Below, piece by piece: positions 23,980 through 35,500 of a DNA stretch of 64,000 nt. A model generated the notes under the pieces. That model saw only the letters and a program-made list of their open reading frames with translations, did not search any database and had not been told where the DNA came from. The translations under genes were made by a program, and so were the position numbers. This stretch comes from Liriodendron chinense (lineage: Eukaryota > Streptophyta > Magnoliopsida > Magnoliales > Magnoliaceae), in NCBI GenBank assembly GCA_003013855.2, contig ML058507.1:1426001-1490000 (forward strand), read 5' to 3'. Positions within the stretch are counted from its first letter, which is position 1; each line of letters starts with the position of its first letter.

Positions 23980-24710
23980 TTAGGTGCGTGAGGCCCCACA
24001 CACCCACAAAATGAAGTTTTACCTAAGTCCCTTTAACCAGGTGCATGAGGTCCCACGCACCCTTAAAATCAACAAATTGACCAAGTCCTTTATCTGGGTG
24101 CGTGAGGTCCCACACACCCTTAAAAAACTGCCTAAGTTGTTTATCTGGGTGTGTGAGACTCCACGCACCTTCAAAATATAAAATCCACCCAAGTTCTTTT
24201 TGAGGTGAATGTGACCCCACGCACCCTTAAAACATATCTGAAACCCAATTGTTGGGTGCGTGGGGGAAAACCCTTTGGAAAATCCGACGAGGGGTGCGTG
24301 TGATCCCACGCACCCATAAAAAACTTCAAAATTTGGTAAAACCCAATTTCTGGATGCGTAAGGTCCCACGCACCCTTAAACAAGGGGCAAAACCCTGAAA
24401 TTCCGACGAAGGGTGTGTGAGACCCCACACACCCGGATAATCTTGAAAATTTCATTAAGTAGGTGCGTGCAACCCCACGCGCCCATAAAATATTGTAAAA
24501 TCCCATTGTTGGGTGCGTGGGGGAAAACCCTCCGGGAAATCCAATGAAGGGTGCGTGAGACCCCACACACCCCAAAAGTCTGAGGAATCTTTTTCTAAGT
24601 CCCATTGTTTGGGTGCGTGTAGCCCCACGAACCCTTAAAAGCCAGATAATCCGAAAATTTTCCAAGTCCCATTTTTTGGGTGTGTGCCGCCCCACGCACC
24701 CATAAATCAT
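23980..24710. repeat. Array of about 14 quasi-palindromic hairpin units
   Basis: Every 50-65 bp a 24-nt word such as GGGTGCGTGAGGTC followed by CCACGCACCC recurs (for example near 23982, 24040, 24095, 24147, 24293, 24352, 24410, 24460, 24548, 24610 and 24678). The two arms are complementary over 8-10 bp around a loop of about 5 nt. Two variants (24256 and 24510) have the right arm replaced by GGGGGAAAACC. Spacers are A-rich and variable. Long open frames here are by-products of the repetition and are not genes. Confidence 0.75.
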
Positions 24711-24933
24711 CTCACCTTGAATTATGAGGTCGGTGCGGATTTTTTTAGTGCGTTGGCGACAATTGTTAGGTGCGTTGGAGAATAAATGGGTACGTGGAAG
24801 CCAGAGGAAACACACAGTACTAAGCAAGAAATGACGAAAAATGGCTATCTTTCCTATTTATAGCAGGGACCCAAAGGTTCGATACATTGCACTAGACAAT
24901 CGTATGTCCATCACAACTTATCGGAGGGCCATT

Positions 24934-27900
24934 TGTTGGGGTCCCAAAATGATGGGGTCCTCAAAACAAATAGAATGGCCACGCACCTCCAAAAGAATCT
25001 CACAAAACATCATTCGGTACACTCAAAACGGAGATTTACAAAACTTAAAAAATCCTTTTACTTAGCCAATGTTGACAAAAAACTCCGGTGGGCCCCGCAA
25101 ATCATCGTGATCGGAACCGTCCAAAATCAAGCTGATATCTTCATTATGAATTATGATAAACAGTGCATGAGCTTTCATCATAAAATGGGCCCCACAAACC
25201 CATCATTTTCCAAAACCCAATCGGAGCGTTCAAAAAGTCCGTCAATGCACTCATAAATTTGAGTCCCACTCACCAGAAAAATTAACAAAATTAGAAAGTC
25301 ATTTACGAAAGTATTGGAGTCCCACGCATCCATAAATTCAGGTACCCACGCACCCGAAAATTCATCAGAAATCAGAAATGTATTATGGATGCATTCGACT
25401 CCCACGCATTCGAAAAATGGGTCCACGCACCCATAAATTCAGCAAGAATCAGAAAGTGATTTATGGATGTATTGAAGTCTCACGCGTCCATAAATTCGGA
25501 TCCCACGCACCCGTAAATTAGGGTCCACGCAACCATAAGTTTAGCACATTTCAGAAACTAATTTAAGGGTGCATTGATGTCCCACGCACTCGAAAAATAG
25601 CCCTACACACCTAAAAAATAAGCCAATTTCAGAAGTTCTTTTTTGGATGCATTGGAGTCCCACACACCAATTTAGGGGTGCGTTGGAGGTATTTTAGGGG
25701 TGCGTGGCACATGGTAACCCCTCATTGGTCAACTTTCGATATTTTTGGGTATAAATACCCCAATCGATTGTTCATTTGTACTTTTTTCAAGAGAGAGAGA
25801 GTTATTATCCTCTAGGTAATAGAGATTCTCGTTGAAAATCCTCGTCGGAATCCCTTTCCGATCATCAAAAACTCTATCCGATCGCCAGAAACCCTTCTCA
25901 GTCACCGAAACCCCTTTCCGATCACTGGCATCCCCGATCGGAAGCTAACTCCGACCATCGCAGGTTCGGATTCTAAAAATTCATAAGTGTGGGCATGCAT
26001 TTGTAAAATAGCCAGTCAGACAAGTGTATTGGGCTCCCACGCACCCGAAAAATAGTCCACGCATCCATAAATTTGACATAATTTGAACAAGTGTATTGGG
26101 CACCCACGCACCTGAAACATGGTCCATGCGTCCATAAATTCGGGTCACACACGTCCATAAATTCGACATAATTCAGACAAGTGCATTGGACTCCCACGTA
26201 CCCAAAAAAATGACCCACGCATCCATAAATTCAACAAAAATAAGATAATTGATTTAAGGCTGTGTTACTCCCACGCACCCATAAATTCAGCCAATTTTAT
26301 AAAATGTTTACGGGTGCACCGGACTTGATTTTGAGTATTTTTAAGTCTCGTTTGAACCAATTTTGGGTATATCGAACGTTTCGGACGCAATGGAATGGTC
26401 AAATGGTCATTCCGGGATCTCTAAATGAACAAAATTACATGTCTTCGAGGTTTGACCCAATTCAACGTGATAAGTGAAATAACTTCTCGAAAAGAAGCCA
26501 CCAGCGTCCAAAACTATACAAATGTATCATTATTTACATGTACTGTAAGATATGACCCAATTAGGGTCAGAAGCTAGACAAACGGGATCATGGTTATCAC
26601 AATAAATCATATAAAAGAGTTCTAATTCTCTACAAAGCAATTGCTATAAACCGCTATAACACAACAGTCGATGCCCTACCCATTCAAACGGCATCCGTCG
26701 GTTGGGTTACTCAGGTACATACAACTGTAGTACAGTCTTCCCGAGGTCACCTGTCCAAATATGAAAGGCGCGGGCCCAGAGTTGCACCCTCTCAGTTAAA
26801 AATCCTGACAGTCTTAGCCTGGATTTTTATCAAAACATGGGACATAGACATCTGACTAATACAAAGATGGCTCAGTACATAACTGTTGACCTCTTAATTT
26901 ATACATATTCTAACCCTATTTTATCATATTTTATGCATGATTCCTATGTTTAAAAGACTAATGTAATGCATGTTTGTGATTGTAGGAATGGGATAGGGAC
27001 TTCACCTATTTAATGGCTAAAAGAATGCTTTTAAACCCACTTGATGATGAATGAAGATGAGCCAAAGGAATGGAAGAAAGAAGGAAGGAGAAGAGAGAGA
27101 TGACAAGGATTTTGTGTCAATTTGAAGGATTTGGAATGACTAAAAGACCAAGCTTTGATGAGCCAAAGAAGTAGAGAAAAAGCCTTGAAGGAATCAAGTT
27201 GAAGACCTGGAATGACCAGAAAGTCATATTGCAGAGCTGCAGGGCCAGAAAAGTAAAATGCAGAAAATTCAACAGATGACCCTCTAAATCAGAAAAACTG
27301 TAAATTTTGGCCTTTGGGCGCCCAAAATTGACAGAAATTTCAGATTATTGCTGTAACTTTTCTAAACATGACCGGGCGCCTGACCACAATTGGCCGGGCA
27401 CCCGATGACTCGTCGGGCGCCCGAAATTTAAAGAAAAATCACCTATACATGCTAGACTATTTTGCAGTATGGTCGAGCGCCCGACCAACACAGGCCAGGC
27501 ACCCGACGACCGACGTAAGTGCGTAAAATCTTACGCAATCTGAGGCGGTGGTGAGTTTTGCTATAAAAGGACACCTTGGCATCCTTACTACGGTATCCTA
27601 GAAGAGTTATAAGTTCGTGGGGACCAAGGGAGATCATCGTGGAGAGATCGCAACTCCTCAAACTCCGATTTTTCTAGTTTTCTATGCTTTCAATTAGTTT
27701 TTCTTTTGTTTTTAGTTCAAGTATGACAAAGCTTGGCTAAAACCTCTTAGCTAAAGCTCAGAGGTGAAGCTTGTAGCTAGTTTTCATGTTGAATTTGTTT
27801 AATTCAAGTACATTTACTTAAAATTTGGATTTTTAAAGTTCTAATTTGAATAAAGTCGATATTTTTAGATGTTTTATGAGAGTTCATGTGCTTCGGACAT

Positions 27901-28672
27901 AGGTTCCTTGCAATTCTCTGAAATTATCATGCTTGAATTGATTAGATTCGAATTGTAGTAACCCTAGAGCACAACATTGTCTCTTAGCATAGTTGTTATT
28001 CAAAGGCTACATGGTTGAATTCTAGGTGCTTCATTAGAACTAGAATATTATTTTCTGACTTAAGTGGGATTGTTTGTGTTTGAATGTTTAATCTTTCAAC
28101 TAGATGAGAGATAGAACTTCGAATCTAATTGTGTTTATGCTTGGATGAATGAATTCACATGGAGCTACTACAACTGGATCCTTAAGGCCTTAGTTCCATT
28201 AATTAATAGATTTTACAAAAGTTACTGTTTTTACTTAGTTTATGAAATCAAACTTCAAAATTGCTTAAATTGAAGTTGCTAGAATAGTTTGAATTAGTTT
28301 ACCTTAATTCCCTGTGGATCGACCTCGATCTTACTGAGAATTATTACTACATCGCAGCCTTGCACTTAAGGCGAGTGAATAATAACAAAATAAATACCTA
28401 TGACCACAAACTCTAACACCATTGTCCCCGTTGACTAGTCTTCTGCCTTTTAATCAAGGGTCATCGATCATTCGATGTAATTAAGGGCTCGTGCTAGACT
28501 ACAGCCTGAAATGTACAAGATCTCAGAATCTCTGGAATAAAATTCGCCTTGCGATATTCTTCTTGTGTATCTTTTGTGAATGCTTGTGATTGTCTATGAA
28601 TGTTTTCAATACTCAGAACCCCAGAGCAACATTACACAGAAAACTGTTATTAAGCATTTTCTAGTTCTAACA
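24934..28672 (+). repeat. 3' LTR of the Tat element, split by a solo LTR
   Basis: LTR sequence at 24934-26883 and 28387-28672 sums to 2236 bp against 2253 bp for the 5' LTR. It begins TGTTGGGG after a purine-rich GGAGGGCC and ends TTCTAACA. The TATA box repeats at 25750-25757. The interruption at 26884-28381 is a later insertion. Confidence 0.88.
26884..28381 (+). mobile_element. Solo LTR nested in the Tat 3' LTR
   Basis: It starts TGTTGACC and ends GCGAGTGAATA, with target duplication ATAAC at 26879-26883 and 28382-28386. The undisturbed 5' LTR shows a single ATAAC at the same place. It belongs to the family of the LTR at 710-2821 (same start, same CCCTGTGGATCGACCTCG...TACATCGCAGCC end), but its mid-region (27300-27510) carries GGGCGCCC-type words where the other copy has ACCGGT-type words. 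No internal region is present, so it arose by LTR-LTR recombination. Confidence 0.8.
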
Positions 28673-29305
28673 AAACTTATCTTAAGATATTGATTATTTA
28701 AATCAAGCCTTGAACCCACTAGATTTATAGTTTCTTCTTGTTGGAGTTGTCTTCAACCTGTGATCAAGGGTCCTTCGGTCGACCGACAGGCCTTAGGCTC
28801 GGTCACTCGAAAGTCCTCAGATTGGTTAGTGAACTCTTTAGACATATTTGGCCATGTTTAGTCGCCTGAATGTTTGGGTTAGTCGACCAATGGTCGGTGC
28901 GTTGTTTAGTGTAGTTTGCATAGTTTGTATCTAATTTCGGTTTATTATTATATATTGGGGTGTAATGCGGGATTAGAAAATTTTCAAAGGGGTCGCTGAT
29001 CCTAGATGCGTGAAAGGATTGAGAGAATTCTAGGGTGAGAGAAAAGGCTAGGATTTTACTCTTGTGGGACTGAGATCTGAGTAAGTTGTTCTTCATCTCT
29101 TGTAACTTCATTTTCATAGTAATTCTCTATTCCGTAGTTTTTTCCCACATATGTAAAATTTAGATTCTCTTGTGTATTAATTTGCTTGCTTGCCATTGTG
29201 ATTACTTCGTTTGATTCCACTCTTAAGTTTTCACTTTCGCGGGTTCCCAAAAAGTGGTATCAAAGCGTACGTTAGGAGGCAAATAGAATCTGAGATGAGG
29301 TATCA

Positions 29306-30190
29306 ATGACATCTGGTATGAGACTCAACATAAAAAAATATTCCAAGAAAAATAACATTAAACTATGGAAGGTAAAGACGAAGGGCCTACTAGTTCAGCA
29401 AGGATTGGAAGACACGCTCCTTGGAAAGCGACCGGAGACTATGAAAAAAGAAGAGTGGAACAAGTTAGGGAAAAACACAAATATCTCAATTCTGTTGTGC
29501 CTAACGAATGAAGTCCTCTACAACACCATAAGGGAGAAGACTATGGATGATACATTGGCGAAGTTGGAGAATATTTATGCAAAGAAATCTCTGAAAAATC
29601 ATTTGTATCTGAAGCTACAATTGTTCAATCTGAAGGTGGCAGAGGGGGATGGTGTTGGTAGGTTACATAAGTAATTTCAACATGCTCGTTTGCAAACTGT
29701 TGGATGTAAATGAACTGATGAAGGACAAAGATCAAGCATGCATTCTGTTGAATTCTCTTCCAGAATCATATAAGTCGTTTAAAGACTCTTTGTGCATCGG
29801 CAGAACAACCATTAACATTGAGACCGTCATCTTAGCCCTTTAGTCAAAGGCAATGAGAAAGAAGTGTGGTGACGTGGGTACGTCTTCAGACGCATTGGTT
29901 ATGAGAGGAAGAAATTCTGAGTAGGATGGGGGATCTTCGTGATCGAGATCTAAATCTAAGGGCAAATGAAAATGAAAGTTGAAGTGCTGGAGTTATGGAT
30001 AGACACGGCATATGAAAAGGGAGTGTCAGAATCCAAAGTTGAAGAAAGAGAAGTCTGAAGATTCTTCTAAGGAGGCCAACACTGCAGAATCTACAGAGGA
30101 AATGAGTGATGATTGGGATGTATTGACTGTATCTAAATTCGGGTATCTCAGCGATGAGTGACTCTTGGATTCAGGTGCGTTATATCACAT
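29306..30190 (+). pseudogene. Copia 1 gag and protease start, broken
   Basis: Gag (29306-29674, then another frame 29649-29843) shows NIKLWKVKTKGLLVQQGLED and ILLNSLPESYKSFKDSL, which are Tnt1-type gag signatures. The zinc knuckle near 29990 is degenerate: CWSYG, then a stop, then HMKREC, so the second Cys is lost. The protease region (about 30150-30190) keeps LLDSGALYHMCPD, with the catalytic DSG intact. A frameshift between 29640 and 29660 and stops at 29841 and later make it dead. Confidence 0.7.
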
Positions 30191-30199
30191 GTGTCCTGA

Positions 30200-30650
30200 C
30201 CGAAGTTCATTCCCTCATACAAGGAGTATGTTGGTGGTTCAATATTCTTAGGTGATGACTACACCTACAAGGTGGTCGGTATTGGTTCGTTGCTCATTAA
30301 GATGTTCAATGGAATCGAGCACATCCTAGAAGATGTGAGGCATGTCTCTAAGATTAAGAAGAATTTGATCTCTCTTGGTGCACTTGAGGCAATGGGGTAC
30401 AAGTTCACCGGCTTTAATTGGTTTTGAAAAGTTTCGAAAGGGGCACTCATGGTAATGAAAGCGTGGAGGTGCAACCATATTTACAAGTTGATCGAGAGCA
30501 CTTCATCAGGTGGAGCTGAGGCGTTTGTAGTAGATTTCATGTTTCCATGTATGTGGCACGCACGCCTAGGCCACATGATCGAGCAAGGCATGAAGTGTTA
30601 TAACAGTGTGTGCATGAGAAGCGATGGAGCTATGATAGAGACGAATTAGA
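30200..30650 (+). pseudogene. Copia 1 pre-integrase domain and deletion junction
   Basis: Continues with VVGIGSLLIKMFNGIEHILEDV-like sequence, then MWHARLGHMIEQGMK at 30550-30595, the start of the pre-integrase zinc finger. Right after GGCATGAAG (about 30595) the sequence jumps to the element's 3' tail (GTGTGTGCATGAGAAGCGATG). Everything from integrase to RNase H is absent. The deletion point is nearly the same as in Copia 2. Confidence 0.65.
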
Positions 30651-31421
30651 AATGAAAGATGCAGCTTTGGAGTAGTGGAGGTTGAAGATTGAAGCCATGA
30701 TGGAGATTGTTGAAGTTTTCTTGAATATGTGATTAGGGGGACTTCAATCGACCGACGGGCCTTGGCTCGATCGCCCGAAACTCTCCAGATTAATCAATGA
30801 ACTATTTGGACATATTTGGCCATGTTCGGTCGCCTGAAAGTTCGGGTAGGTCAACCGATGGCCAACACGCTGTTTAGTGCGGTTTACGCAATTTGTTTCT
30901 AATTCCAATTTATTATTATGTATTGTGGTGTAATGCAAGATTAGGGAAATTGCCAAAAAGGCCGTGGATCCTAGATGCATGAAAGGGTTGAGAGAGTTCT
31001 AAGGTGAGAAAAAAAGCTAAGAATTTTCTTTTTCATAGTGATTCGCTTTGTGCTATAATTTTTTGTCCCACAAGAGTTTTTACATGTAAAATTTGAATTG
31101 TCTCTTGTGTGTTGATTTGCTTGCTTGCTATTGTGATTTCTTAGTTCTCACTTCCACAGTTCCCAAACTTCTTCAGTTCTTCTCTCTTCTATTCTTCTCT
31201 CCTCAGTGGTTATTCTACAGGTAAAAGGTGTCAATAGTATTAAAGCCACCTGATGCAAAAAAAACCATACCAGTCCACTCCTTCGTTGATTTCAACGTTA
31301 TAACCAACATTACAACCTGATCGGTTGATTGTCATTGGTCATCATCAGTTCACTTCAGTTGATTTTGACCGAGGTGAACTTTGGGGTGCACAACTCATTA
31401 AATATCATGTGGGATTTTTAT

Positions 31422-31425
<4 letters not shown>

Positions 31426-31464
<39 letters not shown>

Positions 31465-31465
31465 T
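31426..31465. repeat. (TTA)n microsatellite
   Basis: About 13 TTA/ATT units. The rest of 31173-31820 holds no gene that I recognise. Confidence 0.9.
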
Positions 31466-31820
31466 TGTTGTTGAAATTTTCAGATTTGGACTCCACCGAA
31501 ATCAATCAGTTTGCCATCTAAGGTCAATGGCTGTTTGGATTGTAAAGAAAACATGTAGTAATCATTAGACATTTTCTCCAGTTGACACAAGATGCAAAGC
31601 GACTGTTTCTATAATGAAAAATGGGTTTTAATTTGCTATCCAAACAGAACACTCTTGGGTGAATAACGCTGGGAAACATAGTCATAACAGATATCCATGT
31701 CCACCTTGTCGATTCCTCATATATCCAAATATCCCTAAAACTCAAGTCTCCACTTTACAAGTAATTGCATAGCTCAGTACTCAAATGTGTAGATATATAT
31801 GGTGCATCTTTCCATGCATC

Positions 31821-31826
31821 TTTATT
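31821..31826 (-). terminator. Candidate polyadenylation signal of the bZIP gene
   Basis: AATAAA on the minus strand, about 690 nt after the bZIP stop codon. I saw no closer AATAAA. Plant signals are loose, so this is only a candidate. Confidence 0.3.
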
Positions 31827-32508
31827 AACGTTAATGAGAGAGATGAGAGAGAGAGAGAGAGAGAGAGAGATCACATTTATAGAATATATAATAATGTAAA
31901 ACCATATGAAATATAACTACAACCTACTTGTATGTAACCACACTTGCTCATTTCCAGTTGAACTACCACTGCACAGAGCCTCCACAGAGCTCACGTAAGC
32001 TCAACATCCCTTGGTTGTTCATCAACCAGCATGCAGTGCGGATGATAATTCACAGATTTACATAAACTTCAAATGGTGGCGATTATAGCTTAGCTTAACC
32101 TAATCATAACATTAATATTTATCATGAGGCTTACAACGGTGGGGCTGGATCATGGAAGCTCATTGAGGGTCAAGGGTCCTTTTCCGTATATGGCCACTGG
32201 TTGAAAATAACATCAAGCAGATGATTGCCATCCATTAGTTTCTCCTGTTGAATCCATTTTCGTCCTCAAGGTTTCGACCATGGGACATTAATGGAAGGAA
32301 CTACTAGATGGACAGTGTGGATTCACTGAACCACATGATGCGTTGATTCTCGGGTGATGAAGAACGTCCCTTTCATGATCATCAGGCACACAGATGGGCA
32401 AAGCCTCATTCAAAACTAGTCATCCAATTAGATTAAGCTAAGACACATTCACTCGTCAAATCTATGAGGTCGAGTTTATGTAAATGATCGTGAAACGCTG
32501 CACATTCA

Positions 32509-32595
32509 TTACCATGGCCCAGTAAAAGTCCTTCTCAATGGCTTAGGCTTCATCCCCTTTGTTGGTGCAACCTTGGCCATCATGGCTTCCAAAAT
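32509..32595 (-). CDS. ABI5: bZIP exon 4 (residues 402-429, stop)
   Basis: 87 nt after a pyrimidine-rich acceptor TTCTTCTGTCCAG, coding ILEAMMAKVAPTKGMKPKP and then LRRTFTGPW and TAA. The RRTxTGPW end is the conserved C-terminal motif of ABF/AREB proteins, with a phosphorylatable Thr. Intron 3 is 1140 bp. Confidence 0.9.
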   Translation of the reverse strand: MLEAMMAKVAPTKGMKPKPLRRTFTGPW

Positions 32596-35500
32596 CTGGA
32601 CAGAAGAAATACATGCAATTGGGTACTTTTTCAAAAACAAGGTTTGTGGTAACTAGTGGCCCAGGTGTGTGTTGTGAATCCAACATTCTAGCTGATCCAG
32701 GCCAATCATCAGACAAGCCGCACGAGTTGAGCCGCACATTAACAAACAACAAGGCACTTTGAATGTCGATGTAAAGCCCACCTAAAGAGACCACCAGAAT
32801 GACTTTGGGAGCCCAGCGCATGAAGTGAGACCTGCCTGACGAATAGTCTGGATAAGGCATGTAAACAACCTTGGCCTATTTCTCAATGGGGTAAACTGGT
32901 GGGCTGCAGTGGTGGTTCAGTATCTTGCTTTGGCGCAACTCCCCACTGGTGGGCCCAACCATGGGTGAAAAATTACATTTGGGTATTTTTGAACTCCAAA
33001 TGGATAGCCAAATCAATCATCCACATCAGAGGGGAGAAGTCATTAAATGGACTCTTTGCAGTTTCTTACTGATGGAATGATCCTATCTGTCCAAATGCGA
33101 ACTTATACATGATAACTGCCATACAGGACATCAATCATATCTTCATGTGTGGCTGGGACATGCCACCACCGAACATGAACACGGGTCGATAGCCAGGCAA
33201 CTAGTCATATCTCCATTTGTGGCTCAACCCACCACCATACGATCCCAGCTAATGGATTGGTGGACTTTTCTGTTACCTATTGTCAGGCAATTATCATTTC
33301 TTTTGAGCCATCCATGTGGAGAGCACAAATCATGCATTTTACCTGAACCATCCGATGAAAATGATCCTGGATCGCAGCAGAGACAAAAGGGACCAGCTTT
33401 CCAATGGCGCTTGCAGAAATGGTAAGGCTACTCTAGTAAGTAGGATTAGATTCCTGCGAGCGGGAGCACTTGCCAGCATGTCTGATGTGTTCCCGGTAAC
33501 AAATGTTCTTCGTTGGGCCCAACCACGCAAATTCCCCATCAAAAAAGTTGAATGCATTGAGCATGGACCATCAAAAAATATGGTCCACTCGAGGTGCAGC
33601 CCTCCCATTCAAAGGTTGAGTCAGATTACACAAACTGCAGGGCCCACCTGGTGAGCAGCATGGATTTCACACACCTGTTCGTGCTGGCAAGTGTGCCATT
33701 CAGGAATATAAATTGAAAAGAATTAACAATTGTACCTTCTTTTTCCTCCTGGCTTCTTCTTCTTCCTGATTCCAGTTTTGAAAAAAACAAAAAAATTCAT
33801 TAGAATGCTAATACCTGAAAAAAAGCTAAAGATAAATTAATGTATATGGAGAAATTGTTTCCTATCCTCTCCACATACCTGCTCTTTCCTGAGCCTGGCA
33901 TTTTCTTCTTTCAACATCTCTAGTTCAGCCTCAAGTTCTACGGTGTACGCCTGTATATACAAATATTATATTGTTATCATTGAAAGTACACACACATACA
34001 ACAATATTATTTATCATTGAAGATAATAGCATCGCGTGTGTCATGCATTATTATTTCAAGCTGCTTTCACATCCGTCACGCATTATGGTCTTGATTATTT
34101 GTCACCATTCCAATGATGATGGTTGCATGATTCGGGACCCTGACCATCCAATGGTAGGCCGTGCCATGGATAGCAGTATATGTGGACATGTGTTTGGTGA
34201 ATCTAGACTATCCATCTTCTGAGCCCCATCATGGATGCCCCATGTTACAAAAAGTTCACTAAGTGGAGTCCTATTCATCTTAGGATCCCATTTCTGAACA
34301 TGAGCTACTCACATGATTGGTGAACTTGAACCATCGACTGGTAGACCCTGTTGGGAAAACTGGCAACGGAAGCAGAAGCCGAACACATAGAGTAATACGA
34401 GATCAAATGAGAAACACAATGCAATCACACCACAAGCATTCAACCATAAGAGAATCCAATTTTACGTGGAAAAACCCCTCAACGGGTAAAAAAACCACGG
34501 CACAAAGCAATCTACTATGAATTAGAAGCTTACAGAGATTGATAGCCCATAAGCAAGGAAAACACAAAGAAAACCCAAGCTCTCTCTCTCTCTCTCTCTC
34601 AAAACACTCTCCCCTCTTCCTAATATAATTTGGAAACCTTAGACACCTTAGGATCCATCCTAATCCCAATTACACCCACTTAAATAGGCAACAAACTCGA
34701 ATTAGAAACAAACTTACGCGAACCACGTAAATCAGCATAATCCACAGAACCGCCAATTGTATCATCGATTGATCCATCGATTGATCGGCGGCCCATGGGT
34801 GATTGATCCATCAGTCTGGCCGATTGATCGCCCGTGCGCAAAACAGTCTAGGGACTTGCTGTGAGAAAAAACGGATGAGCGATTGATCGGCCAGCCCTGG
34901 TCGATCAATCGATGGCCCTATCTCACACAGATTTGAGTCACCGATTCCAACAATCTCCACCATGACGAAAATCTTCATGTAGTGCTTCGCCATACACCCT
35001 TCCATCCTTGATTTCTTCATCATCTCAACTTCAACATAGCTTCACCGCTTCTCGTGCCACCATCGACTCTAACCTTGCACTTTCACGCCCTTTTCCGCTC
35101 TTCTCATATGACCCTTAGGCACTTGCCACATACGAGCAATCGTGGATCCCACTGTCGATCCCGTGACTCCACCGTGAAACATGCTCTCGATCAACTTATA
35201 AAGATTGCCACACCTCCGTGCCTTCATCCATACGAGTGCCCCCTTCATCACTTTACAACAACGATCGCGGCCAATGAACACGCACCCTTTCTCCTCAAGT
35301 GCACCAAGAGAAATCACGTTCATCTTCATCTTGGGGACATGCTTTACATCTTCCAAGACTCGTTCAATCCCATCAAATATCCTGATGCGCACCGTACCAA
35401 TACCCACCACCTTATGAGCGTAGCCATTGCCCACAAACACCGATTCACCACCACACTCCCTATATGTCGTAAATGAACTCCAGTCAGGATAAACGTGACA

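Larger units (their letters stand above)
9398..28672 (+). mobile_element. Ty3/gypsy Tat-type retrotransposon with antisense gene
   Basis: A 19.3-kb element with 2.25-kb LTRs and an identical 5-bp target duplication AAACT at 9393-9397 and 28673-28677. Order: 5' LTR, primer-binding site, gag, protease, reverse transcriptase/RNase H, a second RNase H, integrase, convergent antisense gene, hairpin array, 3' LTR. The extra RNase H after the first, the GRPWLH motif after protease, and ACPKDDFPLP in RT are marks of the Tat branch. Many stops and frameshifts break all plus-strand genes. The 3' LTR carries a nested solo LTR, which makes the element look longer. Confidence 0.88.
28739..31167 (+). mobile_element. 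Deleted Copia (Tork/Tnt1-type) element 1
   Basis: LTRs lie at 28739-29251 and 30708-31167, with target duplication CTTCT at 28734-28738 and 31168-31172. The primer-binding site AGTGGTATCAAAGC follows the 5' LTR, and a purine tract GATGGAGATT precedes the 3' LTR. The internal 1.45 kb codes only gag, protease and the pre-integrase domain. Integrase, reverse transcriptase and RNase H are missing. Confidence 0.85.

Noticed and set aside
23980..24710. Regularly spaced palindromic repeats resembling a CRISPR array
   Set aside because: The window is plant nuclear DNA, repeats are diverged, spacers share A-rich wording, and there are no cas genes.
24019..24827. Long overlapping open frames on the minus strand with repeated GSHAP/THP words
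   Set aside because: They are translations of the hairpin array; the repeated word happens to be stop-poor. No start context or domain.
31946..32040. A minus-strand reading ending GGSVQW as last bZIP exon
   Set aside because: No acceptor in frame and a stop just upstream; the exon at 32595-32509 with LRRTFTGPW fits phase and family.
32543..33654. Several open frames of about 90-110 residues on both strands
   Set aside because: They lie in bZIP intron 3; no domains, and some overlap exon 4 in the wrong frame.
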